Assembly: GCF_000239855.1 (NCBI RefSeq)
Contig: NZ_BADT01000108.1
Location: forward strand, 1 to 64,000
Source: Pseudoalteromonas sp. BSi20652
GTDB taxonomy: Bacteria > Pseudomonadota > Gammaproteobacteria > Enterobacterales > Alteromonadaceae
DNA: 64,000 nt
Reading direction: 5' to 3'
The notes beneath the pieces are model-generated. The model ran no database searches and had not been told where the DNA came from. It worked only from the letters and a program-made list of their open reading frames with translations. A program made the position numbers and the translations under genes. Below, one piece after another: positions 18,231 to 26,392 of this stretch (its first letter is position 1; each line of letters opens with the position of its first letter).

Positions 18231-20069
18231 ATGTTAAGTTTTAAAAAAGATAAAAAGCCGTCTTCGGCTAAGTTCAAATTAAGCTATATAGCCATGCTAA
18301 TAGTATTGGTTTTATTAGCTATCAGCGCATTACCAAACCTATATCCAAATAAATCGTGGTTGCACGTAAGTAATACGCCGCACAGCGAAACGCAATCTTT
18401 ACCGAGCACTAAAACGCTAGTTACTTTTTTAAATAAACAAGGGCTAGAGGTTGAGCAGGGTTTAGATAAGCAATCCACTATTAATATACTTTTAAACGAG
18501 CCAACTAAAAGCGCTCAGGCGCAAGCGGCTATAAAAGCGCAATATCCAAACACGCAAGTTAAAATTGTTGAGCATGCAACCAGCCCAACATGGTTACAAG
18601 ATTTTGGTTTATCACCAATAAAGCTGGGCCTTGATTTAAATGGCGGTGTGCTATTTGTACTAGACGTAGATTTAGATAAAGCCGTTGATGAGCAGTTAGT
18701 CAGTGCGTATCAACAAGCTAAATCAATCATTATTAAACAAAAAGCACATGGCGTAAAAGCGCAACAAACTCAGCACGGGTTTGAAATAAACGCATTGCCT
18801 AATGCAACTGACAAGTTAACCCCTGTTATTGAAGAGCTAAAAAGCCGATTTGCTAATTTAGCCGTTGTAACAAGCAATAACGGCAGCGTTAAAACTGCCA
18901 AATTTAGTTATTCAGAGCAAGGCCGCAGCAGCTTTGATAAAGAAGTAATGGGGCAAACACTTACAACCCTTCGTTCGCGTATTGAAGAGTTAGGCATTAC
19001 CGAAGCAGTAACACAGCAACAAGGTAAGTACCGCATTCGTATAGAGCTACCGGGCGTGCAAGATCCAACCGAAGCGAAGCGTATTATTGGTGCAACCGCA
19101 TCACTTGGTTTTTATCAATTAAAAGAAATAGGCGGGCAAACATTTAATATGCAATCGGGCGGAACGATAAAGCTCGATCCTGTGCCAATTTTTACAGGGG
19201 ACCATATTAATAATGCAAACATAGGCCGCGACGATTGGGGTAAACCACTGGTACAACTAAGCCTAGACGGCCAAGGTGGGGATGCAATGTCGGCGTTTTC
19301 AAAAGCCAATATTGGTAAGCCAATGGCGACGGTTTACTCTGAGTATTCTCAAAACGCTAAAGGCGAAGTCGTTAAAAAAAGCGAAGTTATTAATGTTGCC
19401 AATATTGCTCAGCATTTAAGTTCGCGTTTTAGTATTACCAACATGAAAAGCCAACAAGCTGCAGCCGATCTGGCATTGCTATTACGTGCAGGCTCGCTTA
19501 CCGCGCCCGTTACAATTGTGCACGAACAAACAATAGGGCCAAGCCTCGGCCAAGAAAACATTAGTAATGGATTAGCCGCGCTTATGTTAGGCATGGGTAT
19601 TACCCTTGCATTTATGGCGCTTTGGTATCGCCGTTTAGGCCTTATTGCAAACGTAGCACTTATATTAAATTTAACGTCGCTTGTGGGCTTAATGTCATTA
19701 TTACCAGGGGTTGTGTTAACGCTTCCGGGTATTGCAGGCTTGGTATTAACCATAGGTATGGCGGTAGACACTAACGTAATAATATTTGAACGCATTAAAG
19801 AAGAACGTCGCCAAGGCCGTGCACCATATCAAGCTATTCAAGAGGGTTATAAACAAGCCGCAAATACAATATTTGATGCCAATATAACCACCATGATCAC
19901 CGCACTTATTTTATATGGCATAGGCTACGGGCCCGTTAAAGGTTTTGCCATTACACTCGCACTGGGGCTTTTAACGTCTGTATTTACAGGTGTGTACGTA
20001 TCAAAAATATTAAGCCAAACGTTGTATTTAAAAATAGGTAAAAAAGCAGGAGTAAAAGCACATGCTTAA
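18231..20069 (+). CDS. secD: protein translocase subunit SecD (second-copy type)
   Basis: SecD, 612 residues, forms with SecF a cation-driven complex that helps Sec pull proteins across the inner membrane. Features are an N-terminal membrane segment, a large periplasmic domain (LGLDLNGGVLFVLDVD, RIRIELPGVQDPTEAKRIIG), and five C-terminal membrane segments. The proton-relay Asp is about residue 513 in GMAVDTNVIIFERIKEE. There is no yajC or tgt beside it, unlike the usual secDF locus, so this is probably a second copy (secD2). The vemP-like gene upstream likely controls its translation. It overlaps secF by 8 bases. Confidence 0.93.
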   Translation: MLSFKKDKKPSSAKFKLSYIAMLIVLVLLAISALPNLYPNKSWLHVSNTPHSETQSLPSTKTLVTFLNKQGLEVEQGLDKQSTINILLNEPTKSAQAQAAIKAQYPNTQVKIVEHATSPTWLQDFGLSPIKLGLDLNGGVLFVLDVDLDKAVDEQLVSAYQQAKSIIIKQKAHGVKAQQTQHGFEINALPNATDKLTPVIEELKSRFANLAVVTSNNGSVKTAKFSYSEQGRSSFDKEVMGQTLTTLRSRIEELGITEAVTQQQGKYRIRIELPGVQDPTEAKRIIGATASLGFYQLKEIGGQTFNMQSGGTIKLDPVPIFTGDHINNANIGRDDWGKPLVQLSLDGQGGDAMSAFSKANIGKPMATVYSEYSQNAKGEVVKKSEVINVANIAQHLSSRFSITNMKSQQAAADLALLLRAGSLTAPVTIVHEQTIGPSLGQENISNGLAALMLGMGITLAFMALWYRRLGLIANVALILNLTSLVGLMSLLPGVVLTLPGIAGLVLTIGMAVDTNVIIFERIKEERRQGRAPYQAIQEGYKQAANTIFDANITTMITALILYGIGYGPVKGFAITLALGLLTSVFTGVYVSKILSQTLYLKIGKKAGVKAHA

Positions 20070-21006
20070 CACTTTTTTGAAAGGTGAGGCGGGCACTCGT
20101 TTACGCTTTATGGGTATGCTTTTAAGCGCCATATTAGTGCTGCTATCAGTATTTTCGCTTACGCAAAAAGGTCTAAATTTTGGCCTAGATTTTACTGGCG
20201 GTTATTTAACTGAGTTTACAACCAGCCAAAGTGTTGAGCTAAAAGAGCTTCAATCGTTTATTGCTAAAAATCACAACGGTGAGTTTGAGCTAACCGCGCA
20301 AGGTAATAGTCATTTTCAATTAAGAGAAGCGCCAAGTGCATCAACTACATCAACAACAGCTAATAGCCCTGATTGGCAAAGCGCTGTTACACAAAACGAT
20401 GATATAAACGCACAGGTATTATCGTCAGCTTATATTGGCTCACAAGTGGGCGATGAGTTATTTGATCAAGGCTGTTTAGCAATGTTTGCTGCAATGATTG
20501 CGGTAATGATTTACCTTGCAGTGCGTTTTGAATGGCGCTTAGCACTCGGCTCTGTGGTTGCGCTAGTGCACGATTTAATACTCGTTCTTGGATTGTTTTC
20601 ATTATTACAAATTGAATTTAACCTAACCGTACTAGCAAGTTTGCTGGCTATTATTGGTTACTCACTTAACGACTCAATAATAGTAGGGGATAGAGTACGC
20701 GAGCTTTTACGTGTTCAATCAAACAATGTACTTAGCCCAGCGACTATTATTAATAATGCGATTAAAAGTACGCTAACACGTACCTTAATAACGTCGGGTA
20801 CCACACTTGCAACGGTTGCGAGCGTTTGGTTGCTTGCAGGTGCACCACTGCAAGGTTTTGCTATTGCATTATTTACCGGCATTGTAGTGGGTACGTTCTC
20901 GTCTATTTGTATAGCGGCAACCTTGCCGGAACTATTGGGCTTAAGCGCTAAAAACTACGAAGTTAAAGTAGATGCCCACACGCAAACATTATTAGATATG
21001 CCATAA
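20062..21006 (+). CDS. secF: protein translocase subunit SecF (second-copy type)
   Basis: SecF, 314 residues, the usual length. The N-terminal membrane segment is followed by the short periplasmic domain beginning GLNFGLDFTGGYLTEF. Membrane segments follow, with the motif IGYSLNDSIIVGDRVREL holding the conserved Asp-Ser region and the loop RTLITSGTTL. Its ATG lies inside the end of secD (8-base overlap), so the two are translationally coupled. The complex sits in the inner membrane. Like secD it is probably the second, VemP-regulated copy; in Vibrio that copy works at low sodium using protons. Confidence 0.93.
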   Translation: MLNTFLKGEAGTRLRFMGMLLSAILVLLSVFSLTQKGLNFGLDFTGGYLTEFTTSQSVELKELQSFIAKNHNGEFELTAQGNSHFQLREAPSASTTSTTANSPDWQSAVTQNDDINAQVLSSAYIGSQVGDELFDQGCLAMFAAMIAVMIYLAVRFEWRLALGSVVALVHDLILVLGLFSLLQIEFNLTVLASLLAIIGYSLNDSIIVGDRVRELLRVQSNNVLSPATIINNAIKSTLTRTLITSGTTLATVASVWLLAGAPLQGFAIALFTGIVVGTFSSICIAATLPELLGLSAKNYEVKVDAHTQTLLDMP

Positions 21007-21026
21007 GGTTTTTAATAAAACACAAG

Positions 21027-21134
21027 CAAAGAGCTGCACCAACCAACGGCTCTTTGTTAGTTTAATGCAAATTTAAGCCCCGCTAGTATTCCCACCAAGC
21101 TTGCGGGGTTTAAAACAATGGTTTTAAGCCCCGC
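21027..21134. repeat. cluster of hairpins after secF
   Basis: CAAAGAGC (21027-21034) pairs with GCTCTTTG (21049-21056), a weak terminator without a long T run. GCGGGGTTTAAAAC (21103-21116) pairs with GTTTTAAGCCCCGC (21121-21134) across a 4-base loop with one G-U pair, a very stable hairpin. Together they probably end the secDF transcript. Confidence 0.6.
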
Positions 21135-21187
21135 AAAAATGTTAAACTAGCTGCCTTATTTTTACAGCCTGTATTGTACTAATCCCC

Positions 21188-21664
21188 ATGAATAAAACCC
21201 ACGTTATCGAACATCTTCGCTTTGCGCTAGAAGCGCAGCTTACAACAGCAAAAGTAGCGGCAAAAACTGCGCACGACACCGCCACACATGAAGAAAACAT
21301 AGCCGAAAATAAATACGATACTCTAGGGCTCGAAGCCGCTTATTTAGCACAAGGCCAAGCCCAGCGCGTAAACGATTGCTATAAAAGCATAGAATTGTTC
21401 GAACCTGCCTTTAACGAAAAACCAACCGACAAAATAGCTATCGGTTCGCTGGTATGTTTAGAAGATGATAACGCAGCCCAAAAATGGTTTTATTTAGGCC
21501 CTGCAGCTGGTGGTTTAACAGTAAACGTTAAACAGCACGCAATTGCTGTTGTAACACCCGGCGCACCAATGGGTAAGCAGTTACTAAATAAACAGATTGA
21601 TGATGAAATTACGTTAACAATTGCAGGTAAAGCCCACGAATATGTGGTGGTAGAGATTTTATAA
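21188..21664 (+). CDS. GreA/GreB-like C-terminal domain protein
   Basis: A 158-residue protein with an N-terminal helical part rich in Ala and charged residues. The C-terminal FKBP-like domain is of the type in GreA/GreB/Rnk (IAIGSLVCLEDDNAAQKWFYLGPAAGG, VVTPGAPMGKQLLNKQIDDEI). True Gre factors have an N-terminal coiled coil with acidic tip residues that reach into RNA polymerase; the shape here is similar but I cannot confirm the acidic pair. It is predicted to bind RNA polymerase. No operon partner is close. Confidence 0.75.
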   Translation: MNKTHVIEHLRFALEAQLTTAKVAAKTAHDTATHEENIAENKYDTLGLEAAYLAQGQAQRVNDCYKSIELFEPAFNEKPTDKIAIGSLVCLEDDNAAQKWFYLGPAAGGLTVNVKQHAIAVVTPGAPMGKQLLNKQIDDEITLTIAGKAHEYVVVEIL

Positions 21665-21987
21665 AGCTTTGGTTTTTTAAGAGAACACCATCTGACAAAG
21701 CTATGCCAACGTAATAATCGCTTATTTATATTCATAAATTAATTGTCGGATGGCATGGCTCCGCCATTTATCCAACCTACAGCTATGTTTTTATAGCGTA
21801 ACGTGGTGTGTATTTCAATTTCTACAAAGGCATATAATGAGAAGTACCTAATAGTTTAAAAGTGAGCAGGGTTGACGTTAGGTGCTCCCTTTTTGATTGA
21901 TTTTAGTGGTTATACAGCCTCGTTAGTTGTATTTCCCAAGTTGGCTACTCGGTGCTACTATAGTGATACATTTGTTTGGGGATTATT
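21665..21987. other. intergenic region with a REP-like palindrome
   Basis: No gene. At 21743-21783 lies GTCGGATGGCATGGCTCCGC followed by a spaced TATCCAACCTAC. The ends GTCGGAT and ATCCAACCTAC with a short GC-rich middle resemble the repeated extragenic palindromes of enterobacteria. GAGCA/TGCTC at 21864-21887 followed by CCCTTTTT may be a weak terminator. The antitoxin promoter must lie in the last 100 bases but no operator stands out. Confidence 0.45.
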
Positions 21988-22245
21988 ATGAGAGTAGAAC
22001 TAGTAACAACATTGAAGCGTCAAGCAACGAAGATATTATCTGAACTTCATTCCTCTAAAGAACCTGTGTTGATAACTGAACATGGACAACCATCTGCATA
22101 CTTAGTAGATGTTGATGATTATGAATTTATGCAAAAGCGTATGCAAATTCTTGAGTCTCTTGCAAAAGGAGAGCAGGCAATAAGTCGTGGTGAAACCATG
22201 TCGAATGTTGAAGCTAAAGATAAAATGAATAAATGGCTGAAATAA
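21988..22245 (+). CDS. Phd/YefM-family antitoxin
   Basis: An 85-residue antitoxin from the ATG at 21988 (GGGG upstream); an in-frame TTG at 21976 is less likely. The N-terminal Phd/YefM DNA-binding fold is seen in LKRQATKILSELHSSKEPVLITEHGQPSAYLVDVDDYE. The C-terminal tail (ISRGETMSNVEAKDKMNKWLK) would wrap the toxin. It overlaps the toxin gene by 13 bases, as usual for these pairs. It presumably represses its own promoter. Confidence 0.9.
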   Translation: MRVELVTTLKRQATKILSELHSSKEPVLITEHGQPSAYLVDVDDYEFMQKRMQILESLAKGEQAISRGETMSNVEAKDKMNKWLK

Positions 22246-22550
22246 TTTGGACTAATCCAGCTTTGGATGATCTTAACGATATCGCTGAATATATCGCATT
22301 AAGCAATTTGCAGTCAGCGAAAAAATTGATTTCCAAAATATTTGAAAAAGTTGAACGTCTCGAACTCTTTCCTGAATCAGGTAAAAAACCAATTGAGTTA
22401 GCTAACCTAAATTATCTTGAACTGGTCGTGAATCCTTGTCGTATATTTTACAAAAAAGATAACGATAAAGTATATATTTTGCACGTAATGAGTCAAGAAC
22501 GAGACTTACGAAAATTTTTGTTGCTAACGCAATACACAGCTAGCAAATAG
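22233..22550 (+). CDS. ParE/RelE-family toxin
   Basis: A 105-residue toxin of the ParE/RelE superfamily (IIWTNPALDDLNDIAEYIALSN, VNPCRIFYKKDNDKVYILHVMSQERDL). The ParE-like N terminus and the pattern PxRIFY then VYILHV fit the plasmid-stabilisation branch. ParE proteins act on gyrase while RelE proteins cut mRNA, and sequence alone does not settle which. It is translationally coupled to the antitoxin. A short hairpin AGTATG/CATACT (22571-22586) follows the stop codon. Confidence 0.88.
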   Translation: MAEIIWTNPALDDLNDIAEYIALSNLQSAKKLISKIFEKVERLELFPESGKKPIELANLNYLELVVNPCRIFYKKDNDKVYILHVMSQERDLRKFLLLTQYTASK

Positions 22551-22747
22551 GTAATCCCTGAGTGAAATTAGTATGAACCCATACTAATTATTATAAAAAG
22601 TAATTATTAAAAAGCCATCCAAACATCTATCAAAATTCCAACTTAACCAATATAAGAACTAAATTTTGGTTTGTTTATTAAAAAAATTGCTACACGCGTT
22701 CGTTAAGTGTCTAATATACCATACATAAATAATATGGAGGTTGAAAT

Positions 22748-22957
22748 ATGAGACATAACAATTGGTCTTGCGCTAAGTGTAATAATAACGAATTTGATAC
22801 CGGTGAAATAAGAGTTTCGGGTGGCTTTTGGTCAAGAATTTTTGATGTTCAAAATAAAAAGTACACCGCTGTGACATGCAGTCGATGTAGTTTTACTGAA
22901 TTTTATAAAGGTTCATCATCAACACTTGGTAACGTATTTGATTTCTTTACTGGGTAA
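22748..22957 (+). CDS. small zinc-ribbon protein
   Basis: A 69-residue protein with two CxxC pairs: CAKC near residue 8 and CSRC near residue 45. They form one zinc ribbon around GEIRVSGGFWSRIFDVQNKKYTAV. It resembles the family described as nucleic-acid-binding zinc-ribbon proteins. A GGAGG ribosome site precedes the ATG. Function is unknown. A strong hairpin, ACCTCCTCA/TGAGGAGGT, follows at 23011-23034. Confidence 0.78.
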   Translation: MRHNNWSCAKCNNNEFDTGEIRVSGGFWSRIFDVQNKKYTAVTCSRCSFTEFYKGSSSTLGNVFDFFTG

Positions 22958-23010
22958 TCAAAGCTTAAAAAGCACTTTAACTGAAATGTAAACTGATCAG
23001 TTCAAGAGAT

Positions 23011-23034
23011 ACCTCCTCATTAAGGTGAGGAGGT
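23011..23034. repeat. hairpin between convergent genes
   Basis: ACCTCCTCA (23011-23019) pairs perfectly with TGAGGAGGT (23026-23034). There is no T run, so it is a weak terminator or transcript-end stabiliser for the zinc-ribbon gene. The rest of 22958-23230 shows nothing else. Confidence 0.5.
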
Positions 23035-23230
23035 TAAATGCTTAAACACACCTAAGCGATAATTTGCCTTATTAAATGTATGGTGGACCTTTAGATATAC
23101 ACCAACTAATAGCAGTTAAACAAAATCTATTTCAGGCGCTAATAATAGTTTTCAATAACAGACTATATGGCTTGGATGAATTTATTTTTATGATTTTTCA
23201 TCTAACATCCTATACTTTAAATATCCAATT

Positions 23231-23569
23231 TTAGGTAGCTTTTTTCACAAATTTTGCTGTTACCATCATTTCGCCAATGCCTTCTACTTTACAATCGAGT
23301 TCGTGATCTTTTTTATCAAGCACTCTTCTAACTACCGCTTTGGTGCCAATTTTAATTACTTGCGAGCTGCCTTTAATTTTTAAATTTTTGGCTACTGTCA
23401 CTTTGTCGCCATCACTTAGCACAGTACCGTTGGCATCTTTTACACTAATAGCGTCTTCATCGTTTGTATTATTTGGGTTCCACTCATGAGCGCACTCTGG
23501 GCAAACAAGCAGTTGTTGGTCTTCGTAAACATATTCACATTGGCACTTTGGGCAAGCAGGCAGCGACAT
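23231..23569 (-). CDS. yjdM: PhnA/YjdM-family zinc-ribbon protein
   Basis: A 112-residue protein of the YjdM (old name PhnA) family. The N-terminal zinc ribbon is CPKC...CPEC, and the C-terminal beta domain begins VKDANGTVLSDGDKVTVAKNLKIKG. Despite the old name, E. coli YjdM is not required for phosphonate use and its role is unclear. It is monocistronic. Confidence 0.9.
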   Translation of the reverse strand: MSLPACPKCQCEYVYEDQQLLVCPECAHEWNPNNTNDEDAISVKDANGTVLSDGDKVTVAKNLKIKGSSQVIKIGTKAVVRRVLDKKDHELDCKVEGIGEMMVTAKFVKKAT

Positions 23570-23872
23570 TTTTAACTCTCATAAGGTGTTGTTTTGCGTA
23601 TTTTAATCTGCATTAGGTGGAAAATATAGTTAATCAATATTTTTCATCTTCACGCTAAAAATATCTCGTTTGTGCGTTTTTAAAAAAGGGCATATAAAGC
23701 ACATGTCGCTTAAGCAATTTAAGCGCTAACTCGTACAGTAGGTACCTGTTAAAGCACCCATCATATTAAGTGATTCGCGCAATGCCCACTTAGTACGATG
23801 GGTGTTTCTATTTATAATGCTTAGTATTTTACTAAGCATGCTTTTTATATTTTGACTTAACTAGGAAAAGTC
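23570..23872 (+). promoter_or_regulatory. structured leader with terminator-like hairpin before the RimK-like operon
   Basis: No gene. CACCCATC (23755-23762) pairs with GATGGGTG (23797-23804), enclosing a second stem TAAGTG (23767-23772) / CACTTA (23787-23792). Then ATGCTTAGTA (23817-23826) pairs perfectly with TACTAAGCAT (23830-23839) and is followed by GCTTTTTATATTTT, an intrinsic-terminator pattern. It ends 33 bases before the GTG start. The order, folded element then terminator then gene, is that of an attenuator or riboswitch. It could also simply end upstream transcription. Confidence 0.5.
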
Positions 23873-25267
23873 GTGTTTAAAACCTTAATTGTGGTTGATA
23901 ACAACGAGCAAACGCTTGCTCAATCGTTCGAAAATGTAATTACGTTTAATACCTACTTACGTGATTACCCAAAACATAACGAACCAAAAACACGCATTAT
24001 TAATCTGTGCGACTCAAGCCAATACTTGAGCAAAGGTTACTATTGCTCGTTACTTGCTGAGGCGCGCAAACACCAAGTTTTACCCAGTGTAAAAACCATT
24101 AATGCACTTCGTAGTGGCCAAGCTCCTATGTTAAATGTGGGCCAAATAGATGGCACACTTTATTTTGGTAATGCCCAAAACGATTTACAATCAAAAGCGG
24201 CAAAGTCGGTATTTAAACAATACCCAACGCCTATTTTATTTGTTGATGAACAAGGCTTATTACAACAAGGCTCGATGTCGTCTTTAAACGAGCAGCAGTA
24301 CAGCGAATTTGTAGCCAAGCTAGATAACTTTACTAAAACGCAGTGGCGTATTAGTTCGGTGCAACGTCGTTTTAGATGGGACATGGCAATACTTGTTGAT
24401 CATAACGAAAAAGTACCACCGAGTGATAAAGACGCCATTGCACGCTTTATTAAAGCAGCGGCTAAACACGGTATTTATGCACAAGCATTAAGCTTTGACG
24501 AAATTGACAATATTGCCCAGTTTGATGCGTTATTTATTCGCCAAACTACAGCGATTGACCATCCAACGTATCGCCTTGCAAGCAAAGCGCAAAGCCTGGG
24601 TTTAGTGGTTATTGACGATGCTGAGTCTATTTTACGTTGTTGTAATAAAGTGTATTTACACGATGCATTTAATTATCAAAAAGTGCCAAGTTTAAAAACG
24701 GTTGTAGTGGCTGATCAAGCAAATGAAACGCTTGAGCAATTAGAAGAAGCGTTTACGTATCCGCTTGTTTTAAAAATGCCTGAAGGGTCGTTCTCAAAAG
24801 GTGTGTTTAAAGTTTCAAACCGTGATGAGCTTGCCGCTAAGCTTACAGAGCTGTTTGAGTTTAGCGCATTAGTGCTTGCACAAGAGTACATGTATACCGA
24901 ATACGATTGGCGAGTGGGTGTGTTAAATGGCCGTGCAATTTATGCATGCCGCTATTTAATGGCGCGTAACCATTGGCAAATTTATAACCACGACGCTAAA
25001 CGGTTTTTCTCTGGTGGCTTTGAAACGTTACCAACCTTTGAGTTACCAAAAGCGGTGTTAGATGCAGCATTAAAAGCATGTAAAACAGTGGGTAGGGGTT
25101 TATATGGCGTAGATGTTAAAGAGCATCAAGGCAAAGCATATGTACTTGAAGTAAACGATAACCCAAGTATTGATCACAAAGTAGAAGACGGCTATTTAGG
25201 CGATGAGCTATACATGATCATTATGGATGAGTTTAAACAACGCTTAGAAGCTCGAGGTCGTGGGTAA
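23873..25267 (+). CDS. RimK-like ATP-grasp ligase
   Basis: A 464-residue protein with an N-terminal RimK-associated domain (residues about 1-170). A C-terminal ATP-grasp amino-acid ligase follows (YPLVLKMPEGSFSKGVFKV, LVLAQEYMYTEYDWRVGVLNG, YGVDVKEHQGKAYVLEVNDNPSID). The last segment carries the metal-binding E/N residues. Such enzymes join an amino acid to a peptide or protein end through an acyl phosphate. The start is GTG with AGGAAAA upstream. Its stop overlaps the region where the GNAT-C39 gene begins, so the two form an operon. The substrate is unknown; RimK itself adds Glu to ribosomal protein S6. Confidence 0.88.
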   Translation: MFKTLIVVDNNEQTLAQSFENVITFNTYLRDYPKHNEPKTRIINLCDSSQYLSKGYYCSLLAEARKHQVLPSVKTINALRSGQAPMLNVGQIDGTLYFGNAQNDLQSKAAKSVFKQYPTPILFVDEQGLLQQGSMSSLNEQQYSEFVAKLDNFTKTQWRISSVQRRFRWDMAILVDHNEKVPPSDKDAIARFIKAAAKHGIYAQALSFDEIDNIAQFDALFIRQTTAIDHPTYRLASKAQSLGLVVIDDAESILRCCNKVYLHDAFNYQKVPSLKTVVVADQANETLEQLEEAFTYPLVLKMPEGSFSKGVFKVSNRDELAAKLTELFEFSALVLAQEYMYTEYDWRVGVLNGRAIYACRYLMARNHWQIYNHDAKRFFSGGFETLPTFELPKAVLDAALKACKTVGRGLYGVDVKEHQGKAYVLEVNDNPSIDHKVEDGYLGDELYMIIMDEFKQRLEARGRG

Positions 25268-25271
25268 TAAC

Positions 25272-26384
25272 ATGAGCAACCTTGTTATTCGAAAGGCGCT
25301 TAGCAGTGATTTAAATGCACTGATTGACGTTGAAAACGCTTGCTTTAATAACGATAAATTGAGCCCGCGTAGTCTAAAACGGTGGCTTAGTGCAAAACAC
25401 GGTATTTTACTCGTTGCCCAAAATGGCGAGAAAGTATGCGGATATGGATTAGTGTGGTGCCATAAAGGGACGCGTTTAGCGCGTTTATATTCGCTTGCTG
25501 TTTTACCCACAATGCAAGGTAAGGGCGTTGCAAAAGCACTGCTTACTAGCCTTGAAAAAGAAACGTGTGAGCGTGGGCGTATTTACCTTCGTTTAGAGGT
25601 GGCTGTAAATAACGAAAGCGCGATTGGGCTTTATAAAAGCTTGGGTTACAGAGTGTTTGGTCAATACAGCGATTATTACGATGACCACAGTGATGCCCTA
25701 CGAATGCAAAAAAACATTCGACAAACAAGTGAGTTAAAAGTGGCACGTTTAACGCCGTGGTATCAGCAAACTACCGAGTTTACTTGTGGGCCTGCTGCGC
25801 TATTAATGGCAATGGGTGCACTTGAGCCTACAACTGAGCTAACTCAATCACATGAGCTGGCACTTTGGCGTGAAGGTACCACCATTTTTATGACATCGGG
25901 CCATGGTGGTTGCCATCCGTTTGGTTTGGCACTTGCCGCTAATAAGCGTGGTTTTAAAAGCGAGGTAATGGTAAATACCACAGAGCCTTTGTTTTTAGAT
26001 GGCGTACGCAACGAAAACAAAAAAGTGGTACTTGCCACAGTGCATCAGCAATTTGTAGATGGTATTGCACAGGCAAATATACCGCTTACGCATAAAGATG
26101 TAGAGCTTGAGCATATTGAGCAGTGGTTAAGTAAAGGCTTTAGTGTGCTGTTATTAATTAGTACATACAGTTTTGATGGTAAAAAATCACCACATTGGGT
26201 GTGTGTTACGCACCTTGATGAGCACTGCGTGTATGTTCACGATCCATTTTGTGAGCCTGGTAACGATAAACAGCTCGCAATAGATTGCCAGTATGTACCT
26301 ATTGCACGAAGTGATTTTAGTAAAATGTCAGCGTTTGGTAGCCAACGTTTAAGAACGGCGTTGGCTATAGCTAATAAAATATAA
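25272..26384 (+). CDS. fusion of GNAT acetyltransferase and C39-like peptidase
   Basis: About 370 residues. Residues 1-140 are a RimI-like GNAT domain (LARLYSLAVLPTMQGKGVAKALL, LEVAVNNESAIGLYKSLGYRV). Residues about 150-370 are a papain-like C39-type peptidase, with the Cys in TTEFTCGPAALLMAMGAL and the His/Asp in SPHWVCVTHLDEHCVYVHDP. I prefer the ATG at 25272 over an upstream GTG at 25260. No signal peptide, so cytoplasmic. Next to the ATP-grasp ligase it suggests a system that modifies and cuts a peptide or protein. No candidate precursor peptide is evident nearby. Confidence 0.85.
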   Translation: MSNLVIRKALSSDLNALIDVENACFNNDKLSPRSLKRWLSAKHGILLVAQNGEKVCGYGLVWCHKGTRLARLYSLAVLPTMQGKGVAKALLTSLEKETCERGRIYLRLEVAVNNESAIGLYKSLGYRVFGQYSDYYDDHSDALRMQKNIRQTSELKVARLTPWYQQTTEFTCGPAALLMAMGALEPTTELTQSHELALWREGTTIFMTSGHGGCHPFGLALAANKRGFKSEVMVNTTEPLFLDGVRNENKKVVLATVHQQFVDGIAQANIPLTHKDVELEHIEQWLSKGFSVLLLISTYSFDGKKSPHWVCVTHLDEHCVYVHDPFCEPGNDKQLAIDCQYVPIARSDFSKMSAFGSQRLRTALAIANKI

Positions 26385-26392
26385 GGTTAACA

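Noticed and set aside
23755-23804. tRNA-like fold before the RimK-like operon
   Set aside because: The paired segment is only about 50 bases, with no T-loop or anticodon arm and no CCA, so it is not a tRNA.
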